Notes under the pieces: generated by a model
Told to the model about the DNA's origin: nothing
Databases searched by the model: none
What the model saw: only the letters and a program-made list of their open reading frames with translations
Program-made: the position numbers and the translations under genes
Source of the DNA: Physocladia obscura
Taxonomy: Eukaryota; Chytridiomycota; Chytridiomycetes; Chytridiales; Chytriomycetaceae
Reading direction: 5' to 3'
NCBI GenBank assembly: GCA_027596945.1
Contig: JADGJH010001260.1
Location: 1-11,005, forward strand
Length of the DNA: 11,005 nt
In this document: piece after piece, positions 1 to 7,900 of the stretch
Numbering within the stretch: position 1 is the first letter of the stretch
Layout of the letters: the number at the start of each line of letters is the position of its first letter

Positions 1-10
1 CAATTACTTT

Positions 11-130
11 ATAATGCACTTAATTTATTTGAAATATGCTAAATGCATTGAAATGCATTTAAGGTTGCATTGTGTGCATTAACAACTTTGTGATGCATTA
101 TAATGCATTACAAGAGATTATAATTCATTA
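11..130. repeat. Decayed AT-rich decamer satellite, left block
   Basis: The sequence falls into 10-base units resembling AAATGCATTT. Perfect ATGCAT cores start at 43, 53, 93 and 103, so they keep an exact 10-base register, with degenerate units between them. The core is self-complementary. This looks like an old short-unit satellite rather than coding DNA; the reading frame at 72-314 is A+T-rich with no recognisable domain and I do not call it a gene. Confidence 0.55.
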
Positions 131-430
131 TTCTTCATCTGGTTTCCTGATGTTGCTAACACAACAAATGAAATATTTTTTATTAAATATCCTCCATCAA
201 ATAATTGTGAGCTTCTTTTGCAGTCTGTTTTTCACTGCAAACAGCCATAATTTCACTGCCAACTTCAAGATTCAAATCTTTCTATTCCATTATTTTATAT
301 TGGAGGTTGCATAATGAAATATCAAATCCAATGTCTGTTACAAAAACAATCACATCAAAGCTAATATTCCAATAGCTGTCAGACCATTAATGAGATATCC
401 AGGAACATGTGAAACTTCAGGAAATCAGCA
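131..430. other. A+T-rich spacer, nothing recognised
   Basis: This 300-base stretch lies between the two decamer-repeat blocks and lacks the ATGCAT register. On the minus strand roughly 160-380 reads open except for one stop, but the conceptual product matches no family I know. It could be a fragment of an old element or chance openness. No RNA gene, promoter or intron signals are evident. Confidence 0.3.
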
Positions 431-685
431 GATGCATAAAAATGCATAGTAATGAATTTATCATATCATAAATACATTATTATTATTTACAATGCATTTC
501 AATAAATTAATTTACAATGTTTAATAAATTTAATAAATACCTTGTTAGACATTAAGTAAATTTAAAATGAATTTATTATTCTGTTAATGAATTTATAATA
601 CACACAATGAATTTAGAACATTTAAAATGCATTTTAAATGCAAAAAATGAATTTAGAACATTTTTAATGCATTGTAAATGCTAGT
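431..685. repeat. Decayed AT-rich decamer satellite, right block
   Basis: ATGCAT cores recur at 432, 442, 492, 627 and 667, again partly in a 10-base register, mixed with many AATGAATTTA-type variants. The block stops exactly where the DIRS gag frame begins, so it may be the target sequence or a flank of that element. Confidence 0.5.
606..685 (+). repeat. Two tandem 40-bp units
   Basis: Positions 606-645 and 646-685 are two direct copies of a 40-base unit. Both open with AATGAATTTAGAACATTT and both contain an ATGCAT core and an AAATGC element, with few differences. The unit is four decamers long, so it is a higher-order form of the same satellite. Confidence 0.75.
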
Positions 686-1542
686 CTGCTGACAACCTCA
701 GCACTTGGACCGACGCCCTTGACAACGTTTCAGGGATTAACCGGAAATACATGCTTGCTGCAATCAGTGAGCATATTTCCCATCTGGAGGACCGCATGTG
801 CCTGCAGGTCCTCCAGCAGCAGCAGCAGCAGCAGCAACAAACCCAACAACAGCAGCTACAACAGCCACCACAAACTGCCCAACAAAATGTGTCAGCCATT
901 GTGTCTGCTGTCCTCACTACAGTCATGCCAGTCTTTGCATCCAGGACAGTCCCTGAGGCTGCGCCTACTCTGCCCCCACCTCCCACTCCTGCTCCTGCAG
1001 CGCCAAGGTTCCCAACTCACCCGCAAGGTAAAAGTGTTGCCCATGTCTTCCCCCTTGTGCCTGCCCAAATTGTTCACAAGATTCTCCTCCTTACATTCTC
1101 CCTTAGCAACTTGCATCACTTGTGTACGGTTGTTGGAGAAGAGCGTCAGCCTGGCAGGTTAATGCTGGGCAACAATAGAATTTTTCGCAAAACAGATGGA
1201 AAGAATACAGCACTCACAAAAATTGGGTCACCAATGAGACTGGTCCGCGCATTTTCAACGTGGTGGGCAATATGGTGTGCAGGTTACAAGCTCACCTATG
1301 GAGTTGAAATGCCATTTGCTCTCATTGCAGGTTGGGCCTCTTACCTTGACAAGATCTGCCAGTGGATCAGGACAGGAGCACTGTCAGACTATCAGTTTGG
1401 GGCCATCAAAGAATACACCTTTGCAGTCCTCCAGCCTGCCCTTGACGACCTCAATTTTGATTTTGGGCAGTCCCAAGTGCAATTCCAGTCTTCACTAATT
1501 CAAGGCCAAATCAATTCACTGCCCCATCCAAGAGACTTTTGA
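685..1542 (+). pseudogene. DIRS gag-like protein, main part
   Basis: The frame is open from the stop at 682-684 to the TGA at 1540-1542 (285 codons). The first Met is at 751, but the open frame upstream of it looks coding, so the true start may have been lost in the AT-rich flank. Features in order: a short helical-looking N-terminus; a tract of nine glutamines, a threonine and four more glutamines (codons at 814-855); a Pro/Ala-rich linker around 960-1020; then a Trp-rich globular part (about 1150-1540) with segments such as FSTWWAIWCAG and GWASYLDKICQWIR. Gag-like proteins bind the element RNA and package it. The assignment rests on position before the zinc module and RT; I do not recognise the fold independently. 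The zinc module that should follow is in another frame, so at least one frameshift lies near 1540-1572. Confidence 0.65.
814..855 (+). repeat. CAG/CAA microsatellite encoding polyglutamine
   Basis: Seven consecutive CAG codons at 814-834 are followed by two CAA and, after one ACC, further CAA/CAG codons. The repeat is in the gag frame, so it encodes glutamine. The uninterrupted CAG run would be the length-variable part. Confidence 0.9.
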
Positions 1543-1571
1543 CCCCAGGAAACAGAGGAGGCAGCACCACA

Positions 1572-1712
1572 GCCTGTTACAACTGTAATGCAGGTCAACC
1601 ATGCCACAACAATCCATGCAAGTTTGCTCATGTCTGTCAGGTCTGTGGCAAGGATCACAAATCACAGAACCACCATCCCGTTGTCCTGCAAGGGGCAGCA
1701 GCAAGTGGCTGA
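1572..1712 (+). pseudogene. DIRS gag zinc-binding module
   Basis: In the third forward frame, 1575-1685 encodes Cys and His residues spaced C-x2-C-x5-C-x4-C-x3-H-x-C-x2-C-x3-H, including the segments CYNCNAGQPC and CKFAHVCQVCGKDH. This mixed CCCH/CCHC arrangement is what I know from the C-terminus of DIRS-type gag proteins, where it binds nucleic acid. The frame ends at a TGA at 1710-1712. It differs from the main gag frame that stops at 1542, so a small indel separates the two halves of what was one protein. The Cys and His ligands themselves look intact. Confidence 0.7.
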
Positions 1713-1814
1713 GCCCCAATGCACGCAGCTGGAGCCACCTACACTTCCCCCCACTCCTGCCCCAGCTGTGTCAGTTAACAAAATAAAGTCTGTTAACCTT
1801 AATACCTGTCCTGC
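1713..1814 (+). other. Gag-RT linker of the DIRS element
   Basis: This is a Pro/Thr/Ser-rich coding-like stretch without a recognised domain. It sits between the zinc module and the first RT-like residues and is probably the low-complexity linker between the two open frames of the element. Confidence 0.4.
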
Positions 1815-2637
1815 ATGTCCCAACACTTTGCTCAACAAACTCATTTCAACCAGTCCACCATCAGCCACCTTCTATTTGGTGCACCCTTTCCACTTTCGAG
1901 TTCTCCAGCAATATCAGCTCCAACATTCAGAAGGAATTGGCCCAGGGTTGCACTTGCAGTCCATTCTTGGCCCTTTTTTCTCTCACTTCCAATCTTCACT
2001 CTTAGGCTCAGCCCCCAAGTCCTCTGGTGGCCACTGCAAAACTCATAATCTTTCCTGGCACCACAATGGCTCTTCAGTAAACAGCAGGATCCCAGACTCA
2101 AGAGCTGAACTACAATACAAATGCTTTGAAAATGCCGTCACAGCCATACTAAAAGCCGGCCCTAGATGTGTACTGTCTCAAGCCAATCTTTTGGATGCTT
2201 TCAGACATATCCTTGTTTCCATGGAAGACTGGGAGTTACTGGGATTTGAGTGGAACAGCCAGTACTTCTAGGAAGTGATCCTCCCCTTTGACCTCCACTC
2301 TGCTCCCTACCTCTACAATATCTTTGCCAAGCTTCTACACTGGGCCTGCAAATCAGCTGGCATCCAGGTAATGTTTCATTACCTCAATGACTTCTTGTAT
2401 GTAGAACCTGCCAATTCCTACCCTTTGGCCCTTCCAACTTTTAAATTAGTCACCACAGATCAGCAAGAACTTCTGAGGCTGATTGGTCTCCTCAGTTACA
2501 CTTGCAAAATTCTCCCCACTGGACGTCCCTTCCTCTGATGCTTTATCAAAACAGCTTTCTCGGTAAAGCAGCTTTGCCACCAAGTCACGCTTACTGGACC
2601 TGTCCAAGAGGACTTAGCCTGATGGACTCACTTCCTG
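1815..2637 (+). pseudogene. DIRS reverse transcriptase, broken, 3' part displaced
   Basis: RT signatures run through three frames. About 1815-1900 (frame 3) holds the HLLFG segment, about 1904-1990 (frame 2) holds IQKELAQG and SNLHS, and about 1995-2637 (frame 1) holds the rest: LSWHH, motif A at LLDAFRH, LGFEW, LPF-L-SAPY, the YLND motif at 2380-2391, and the thumb-like segment LIGLLSYTCKILP. Frame 1 is interrupted by TAG at 2269-2271, TGA at 2536-2538 and another TGA near 2620. Both catalytic sites are damaged: the motif A Asp is Asn at 2185-2187, and the first Asp of YxDD is Asn at 2386-2388. Between about 2408 and 2440 some fifty codons expected in the family seem to be deleted. The reading continues into RNase H only after the insertion that starts at 2638. 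Confidence 0.85.
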
Positions 2638-2676
2638 TGTTGGGTTTTTCCTGTCCTTCCTCATTGCAATTTGCAA

Positions 2677-2767
2677 GATCATCAAGCAAAAGCTTGGTCA
2701 TCAGCTCAAAGCCAGGTCATCAGCTCAAGGCTGGTCCATCAGCAAAAGCTGGCATCAGCTGAAGCCA
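2677..2767 (+). repeat. Minisatellite, five units of 17-19 bp
   Basis: Units begin at 2677, 2696, 2715, 2733 and 2751 and follow the pattern GGTCATCAGCTCAAAGCCA with substitutions and 1-2 base length changes. The array lies 40 bases inside the left end of the 1.09-kb insertion. Confidence 0.85.
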
Positions 2768-3710
2768 GTAAGCAGTGGAGAGTCATCAACCCTACAACAT
2801 CTGCATTAAATAATTGAAACTCACCACAGCAAAGCAATGGGGATATGTCCAGAATGAACTCGGGAAATGTTTGAACACAGGCTAGGTCCCGAGAATAGCC
2901 AGGTGGTGTCCTTTATGCTCTGGAGATAAATAGAATAGATAGAACAAAATAGAAACTGGTAAGTATGGTTAATAAATACAAACATAATGTTTTTCTCTTT
3001 TTTCCATTAAGATACTGAGTCCTTGTTCTGGTACAAGAACCCTTCTCTTTACACTCAGGCTGCACTCTGTCAATGCCAGCATCTAGATCTGCCTCATCAC
3101 CCATTGCCCTGGTTGCCTGATTGTGTCCTGTCACCTGGGGGTAAACTTCTCTTTGCAAGCTTGCATTTGCTGGTTCAATCATCAGGCAGTCCACTCCATT
3201 TCCGGCAATACTGACGCCTCCTAGTCCTGGGGAATATGCCATCCAGGGGATGGTGCACTAAAAAGGATATCCACTAACTCATTCCACAGCATTGCTAGAT
3301 CTGTCCCGAGTGTCATGGAAGGCAGGGGGTGGAAGGGGTGTAAAGAAAAGGTTGGCACTTATTCCTTGGGCTGCTGTGAGTCCAGTACAACAACCCCAAG
3401 TGTCACTCTCATGGTAGAAGACCCACGGTGGTGCAGAGACACCAATTGAGCTTGATGCACCACTGGCCTCGCAGAGCTGTTTGCATCTTGCAAACAACAC
3501 TCCATTTTTCAGAACATCTTCAATTTATATCAACTCCAAAACCCAAAGAAAAACAAAACAAATTAATAAAAAACTAAAAACATGAATACTCCAAAAGAAC
3601 CAAACAGAAAACCAATAAATAAATAAAATTATATACAGAATATAAATAATAATATTTACAAAGATAATCATCAGAGAGAGTCAAGGAGTTTTGAACAAAC
3701 TCAACCATTA

Positions 3711-3725
3711 TGTGAGAATCTCACA
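3711..3725. repeat. 15-bp palindrome at the right end of the insertion
   Basis: TGTGAGA and TCTCACA are exact inverted copies around a single A (3718). The palindrome coincides with the right end of the 1.09-kb insertion. Confidence 0.8.
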
Positions 3726-4200
3726 TCTGCCGCAATTGAACGGCATCAGCCTAATCACCTGGTTCCCTTGGACCAACAACTCAGACCCCAACCTCTGGAC
3801 CAACGCCTCCGGCTCTCTGGACTATGGCATCTAATTGGATCAGCTAGTCTTGGAACTCTGCTTGGCATTCCATCAAAAAACCTGAGTTGTTTGATATTCA
3901 ATGGGCTGAGTTCTTTGCTGTGGTGATGGCTGCAGCAACCTTTGGTCCCCACTGGAGGTCTCTAAGAATTGGGATTTTCTGCGACAACAACGCCGTCCAT
4001 CACTGGATTAATATTGCCCCATGTCGCGCCTCTTCTTCCCATCAACACCTGCTCCGCCTCCTCTGTCTCCTTTCTCCAACCCATTCCTTCCTCATCTGCT
4101 CTGAATGGATCTCAACCCATGCTAACTCTGTTGTTGATGCCCTCTCCCATTTTAATATGCAGCAATTCAGGCAGCTTGCACCCAAGGCCTCCCTCAGCCC
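3726..4200 (+). pseudogene. DIRS RNase H domain, broken
   Basis: Directly after the insertion, frame 1 reads NGISLITWFPW and then LWTNASG (3793-3813). A frameshift near 3845 leads into frame 2 with IQWAEFFAVVMAA, GPHW, IFCDNNAVHHWIN and VVDALSHFNMQQFRQLAP (to about 4185). These are the RNase H blocks of DIRS-type pol, which degrade the RNA of the RNA-DNA hybrid. The Glu of WAEFF and the Asp residues of CDNN and VDALS are kept. The first catalytic Asp, expected before ASG, is Asn at 3802-3804. A stop (TAA near 3830) lies in frame 1. The adjoining recombinase frame begins at about 4201, after one more frameshift. Confidence 0.8.
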
Positions 4201-5258
4201 AACCCTGCCTGGTACACTTCCCACCTTCTGCGAGATGTGGCATATTACCTCTTCCATGGAATTGCAGCTTCAACCCACTACAGTTCTTCCCAACTGCAAT
4301 TCTTGGGCTTCTGCCACACTTGCCAACTTCTTCACTTCAACAACAACCCCCTCCTGGCAACTGAGATCACCTCTGCAGCTGGTCAGCCACTCTCGCACAA
4401 CAGTTCAACCCCAAAACCATCAAACAATACTTTTCTGCAGTATCCTCCCTCCACCTCAACAAAGGATACTGTAGCATCTTTGCCTCTGGACCCCCACTTC
4501 TCTCCTGTGTTCTCCAGGGTATCTCATGTGCCCATCACCACCTCAATGCAAAACCATGCCTCCCTATCTCCTACAATATTCTCTCTCAGCTTATTCCCCT
4601 CCTCGACTCCAGCAACCCAGACTCAGCAGTCATTGCCGCTGCCTGGACCACAGCTTTCTTTGCCCTCCTTTGTTCTGGAGAATTCACCTTCAACAGCTAT
4701 GCACCATTCAACCCCACCTGGCAGATTTCCTGTGGAGCTGTCTACTTCTTCCCGGCTACCGGCAAGTCGCGCCTTGTCGAACTTACCATACCAAGCTCCA
4801 AGACCAATCCCTTCTGCAAAGGGGTCACCCTCACTATTGGACTTGCCACTGACCCTGCCTGTTGCACCATGCATCTCCTCTTCAAGCTCTTCACCAGCTT
4901 TCCCATGGCACCAAATGCCCCCTCTTTTCACTCTCTTCCAGTTGTCCCTTTTTGCAAGACTTCCTCTCCCCACCATAAAGAAAACCCCAACCACTATGTG
5001 TGACACAGCTTTCACATTGGGGGCACAACTGCAGCAGCAAATCTGGGATACACCAAATACAAAATTCAAGTGCTGGGATGATGGGCATCTGACACATACC
5101 TGGCTTACCTCCAAATGGATATCAAACGAGGCACTAGCCTGGTGGCCAGGCTGAGCTCTCCTTTCTCTTGGACCCTGGTTGGACACACCTCGCAAGCTTG
5201 GTTGGGTGTCTTGACAACATCCCTGTCTGCCTGTGTTTTGCCCAACCTTATTCCTTGA
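4201..5258 (+). pseudogene. DIRS tyrosine recombinase, broken
   Basis: The N-terminal core-binding part is in frame 1 (4201-4370) with YYLFHGIAAS and QFLGFC. The rest is in frame 3 from 4371 to TGA 5256-5258, with TIKQYFSAVSSLHL, the first catalytic box at LCSGEF (4668-4685), SKTNPF (4797-4811), the HSFHIG box at 5004-5021 and the tyrosine box WASDTYLAYL (5082-5111). Tyrosine recombinases cut and join DNA through a covalent phosphotyrosine, and in DIRS elements they insert a circular cDNA. Both catalytic arginines are gone: Cys at 4671-4673 in the first box and His at 5013-5015 in the H-x-x-R box. TGA codons sit just before HSF (5001-5003) and before the Trp (5079-5081). The His, Lys and Tyr positions remain. 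The protein is inactive. Confidence 0.85.
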
Positions 5259-5333
5259 ACAATTCAACCCAGCCTGTTGAGCAAGGTTTTGATTTATTAA
5301 AACCAGTTCAACAAGGCAAGGAGACTTGTCAAG

Positions 5334-5352
5334 AATAAAATTTTGTTTTATT
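5334..5352. terminator. Palindromic AATAAA polyadenylation signal
   Basis: AATAAAA (5334-5340), a TTTTG loop and TTTTATT (5346-5352) form an inverted repeat, so an AATAAA signal is present on both strands, followed by a T-run to about 5361. It lies about 75 bases after the recombinase stop, a plausible 3' end for the DIRS transcript. Confidence 0.45.
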
Positions 5353-5449
5353 TTTTTTTTCTTTAACAACCTACGTCTAGTGCTGTCATTCCCCCTACCC
5401 TCTGCCCACTACGCAAGCTTTGTGCCTGTTTTGACCCAGTCTGTTGATC

Positions 5450-5455
5450 AATAAA
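5450..5455 (+). terminator. Second AATAAA signal
   Basis: An AATAAA follows the second copy of the ACCCAGTCTGTTGAT repeat. It is a candidate alternative polyadenylation site at the end of the G+C-richer DIRS block; the A+T-rich, CpG-free sequence starts here. Confidence 0.35.
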
Positions 5456-5559
5456 AAATCCTGATTTTCAAAAAATGTATCTACTCTGCTATACTTGGAT
5501 CCTGGTCTTGGCCATTCTCTGCCAAACTGATGCAATTTGCAATTTTAGAAAGAATTGGA

Positions 5560-6330
5560 TATATTCAGCATCCAGATCCACTTCTATGGAGGATTATTTG
5601 GAAAATGTTGGCTGGATATGGTTTCAATGAAACTGCTGAGTGTCTATAGGTAGGCAATATACTTGTTTGCTGGACTTGGAAACATTATGAAAACTGTAGA
5701 ATGATTTGACATCCATTTGCACAAGTAAGTGGAAGACTGCAAATCCTGGAGTCACATGTTCTTACAGTAATGTTTTTTCATTATCATGCTAATCAGTTAA
5801 TGAAAAAAAAACTAGAACAGCATACCAAAGCCCTTATGGAAATTAGAATGACTTGTATCTGGAAGAGCTTGTGAAAGGGGTGGTTTTAGCTTCAGGACAG
5901 CATGCAAGAATTTAAACATTGTGGCATTGCCTCAGATGGATTGTATTCAATCACAAACATGTAAATTTTAATTGACACAGCAAGTAGTAATATTCTATTA
6001 TTAAATAGCTTTCTGTTGCTATGGTGGAACAAAGTGAATCTACTCAACAAAATTTTCAATTTTACATTGGCCAATTTGATGCAGATCAGCTTGTCTTTGA
6101 TGAATCTGCAGTAAATAAGAAGACACTGCTAAGATGCTGAGGCTATGGGTGGGCTGGTTTGAGAGCTAGAATATCAAGTCCATTTGTGTGGAATTTGCCA
6201 TTCAATTGTTTGCACTTTTTTGGAACTTAGTTTGATATCATTTTTTATCAAAGAAGAAACTATGAATACAAATGATTTCTTGAAATGGTTGACAGAAGAC
6301 TTAATTTGTTCTTCTTTTGTCTTGTCATGA
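5560..6330 (+). pseudogene. Tc1/mariner-type transposase remnant
   Basis: Pieces in order: MLAGYGFNETAECL (frame 1, about 5605-5646), a helix-turn-helix-like segment; GRLQILESHVLTV (about 5728-5770); DLYLEELVKGVVLASG (frame 3, about 5850-5897), then TLWHCLR after one stop, as in the second DNA-binding subdomain; ADQLVFDESAVNKKTLLR (6081-6134) followed by YGWAGLRAR. The DES motif carries the first catalytic Asp (6099-6101) of the DDE triad, and the following residues resemble fungal Tc1-type enzymes more than animal ones. The second Asp (usual DNA-I/H context) and the last acidic residue were not found; the trace fades after NDFLKWLTEDL at about 6270-6305. At least five stops and several frameshifts break it. 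No terminal inverted repeats or TA duplications could be fixed. Confidence 0.6.
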
Positions 6331-6399
6331 ATGTTACAACCCTAAAAAAGCCAGCTTCCAAAGTGCACTTATTCAATGAATTTTTTTATTGTCAAAGAA

Positions 6400-7900
6400 A
6401 ACAGACTTATTCACAATTGCCATCATCATCAATTGTCAAATGAAACCAGTAATTTCAGACCCACACATAGATGTTTTTCTTCCAATCAAAATCAAACAAA
6501 TGACCACCTTAATCATATCACATCAGATTAATATGTTAATTATTGTTTATGGGGTCAAATACTTTGTTGGAAAACTTTTTGTGATTTAATGACTATTTCA
6601 GACAGCACCAGCTATTTGGTTCAATTTAAAAAATCAGGATCCTCATTGAGACTAGTTAATTGGCACCATGAGAACCATGGTGGCATTGGCCAAGTATCAA
6701 CTGTGTTAGCTGTTGTTGAAATATTCATTGGTCAATACAGCACATCACATGATGGCCTATGAAAATCCAAATTGTCAGTCAAAATCAGTTGGAGAAAAAT
6801 TTGAAATACAACTGTAATCTGGAGTGACAAAACAGCAAGTTTTTATTGATTTTCAAAAAAATATATCCTGATATCAAGATTACAGATGTCTGCTTTAATC
6901 AAATCTGGAATGAAAAATGGTCAAATATTGTCATAGCAAAGCCTGGATCTGGTTTTTGTGACCTATACACACAATTGAAGTCATCAAATTCACCAGAATG
7001 TCAACTTGCATTAGAGAAACACCTCAGATCAGCACATATTGAGCAACAATTTTACCACAATGAAATATCACAAATTTCCGCTGCTACAAATGAGTCCATT
7101 TATTGCTCTGATTTTCTGAAAATTCATGCTCCCACTCTCAACAGTTTAGCAAAATCAACAATATTTTGTGACATGTGAAAAAGTCTTGCCATTTGGAATT
7201 TTCAATAAAAATAATCAACAAGTCAATTTCCTTCTTGAAAAAGGATCTATTCCAGCAGAAAAAGCTGTCTTAAAAGACTTAGTAATGTCAGTGTTGCATC
7301 ATCATCTTCATCAAACTGTTGCCAACACAATCACTTTTTTTGCAGATAATTGTGCTGGTCAAAACAAAAACAGGTAGATGCTATGGTATTTGTGCATGCA
7401 TATAATTATAGGTCTTAAATCTTCTATAATGCTGAATTTATGATTGTTGGTCACACAAAATTTTTACCGAACAGAAATTTTTTTTTGGAATTTGTGTCAT
7501 GCATAATAATGTGTGGAATATTATGTACTTGAAAAAAATTATATATAACTTATCAGCTGGCAACTCATCCATTTTTGGAAATGAAATATCATGGTATCAA
7601 TTTTCAACCTTTCTCAAACAATATTTTGATAGCATTATCAGTGAAATATCAAGAATGCATCATTTTGAATTCAGTGATCAATTCCATGAAGAAGTTGAAG
7701 TAAAAGAGCTACTAAATGGTCCAAAAATTTGAATTAAGAAAGCAAGGAGTCAGTGCTCAAGATGTTTGTTTTAAGAATTTACCACACAGCACAGTATCTT
7801 CAAACTTGAGCCAACAATACCATCAGATGTGTGATTGGAACAATTAAATAATGTCAAACAGAAGCTTTTTTTTGCAAAATAAGCTATTATTTGCTGCCCA
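6400..7900 (+). pseudogene. Remnant of uncharacterised DNCAGQNKN/GHTKF family protein
   Basis: Segments in order: KYFVGKLF (6560-6583), then LMTISDSTSYL and WHHENHGGIGQV (frame 1, 6586-6700), FIGQY; frame 3 from 6846 with CFNQIWNEKWSNIVIAKPGS, GFCDLYTQL and HLRSAHIEQQFYHNEI (to about 7070); frame 1 from 7168 with LPFGIFNKNNQQVNFLLEKG and the hallmark FADNCAGQNKN (7340-7372); frame 3 FMIVGHTKFLPN (about 7436-7475); frame 2 from 7499 with WYQFSTFL, a RMHHFEFS segment and VEVKELL. I recall this layout (Cys pair, DNC-GQNKN, GHTKF, HHF) from large families of unknown function scattered in fungi and invertebrates, in Pfam I believe DUF7869. Spread and copy number suggest a transposon protein, but the function is not established. 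The copy is dead: four frame changes and several stops. Confidence 0.65.

Larger units (their letters stand above)
2638..3725. mobile_element. 1.09-kb insertion with TG...CA ends, probable solo LTR
   Basis: The RT reading ends with the codons for THFL at 2637 and resumes in the expected place (LPQ then NGISLI) just after 3725, so the DNA between is an insertion into the DIRS element. It begins TGTTGGG and ends TCTCACA, matching the TG...CA ends of LTRs. The flanks carry a weak 4-base duplication (CCTG before, TCTG after, one mismatch). It contains no protein domain that I recognise. The two minus-strand frames of about 109 and 73 codons (2913-3242, 3279-3500) match nothing known and look like chance. 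An A+T-rich stretch at 3540-3660 holds several AATAAA words. A solo LTR of a Gypsy or Copia element is the best reading; a non-autonomous LTR element is the alternative. Confidence 0.6.
685..5460 (+). mobile_element. Decayed DIRS-type tyrosine-recombinase retroelement
   Basis: The order of recognisable domains is gag with zinc module, reverse transcriptase, RNase H, then tyrosine recombinase, all on the + strand. This order is diagnostic of DIRS-type elements, which integrate through a tyrosine recombinase instead of a DDE integrase. The coding parts are richer in G+C and in CpG than the flanks. Every domain is broken by frameshifts, stops or lost catalytic residues, and a 1.09-kb insertion splits it, so the copy is dead. 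The left edge is set by the end of the AT satellite at about 685. The right edge is uncertain, somewhere after the 3' AATAAA signals (5334 or 5450). Terminal repeats and the internal complementary region typical of the group could not be identified by eye. Confidence 0.85.
5259..5460 (+). other. DIRS 3' tail with direct-repeat traces
   Basis: This non-coding stretch follows the recombinase stop. ACCCAGCCTGTTGAGCAA at 5267 recurs as ACCCAGTCTGTTGATCAA at 5434, 167 bases later. The word CGCAAGCTT occurs at 5191 and again at 5412. The pairs are not equally spaced, so if this is a duplicated end it has suffered an internal indel. It may be what is left of the element's terminal repeat structure. 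Confidence 0.4.

Noticed and set aside
72..314. 80-codon + strand frame
   Set aside because: It lies partly in the AT satellite, has the composition of A+T-rich noise and no domain.
1..685. CRISPR-like array
   Set aside because: The spaced short repeats have no constant spacers or long repeat unit, and the window is eukaryotic; it is a decayed satellite.
681..986. Cys-rich minus-strand frame of 101 codons
   Set aside because: The cysteines are the antisense reading of the CAG repeat; it overlaps the gag frame and has no independent signature.
2913..3500. Two minus-strand frames inside the insertion
   Set aside because: No family resemblance, no shared start context, and the insert behaves like an LTR; chance openness is likelier.
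4237..5154. Long + strand frame of 305 codons, Ser/Pro-rich
   Set aside because: Only its first 45 or so codons are recombinase sequence; the rest is the wrong frame, as the catalytic boxes after 4371 are in frame 3.
4623..5369. Minus-strand frame of 248 codons
   Set aside because: It is antisense to the tyrosine recombinase, whose domain boxes on the + strand explain the openness; the minus product matches nothing.
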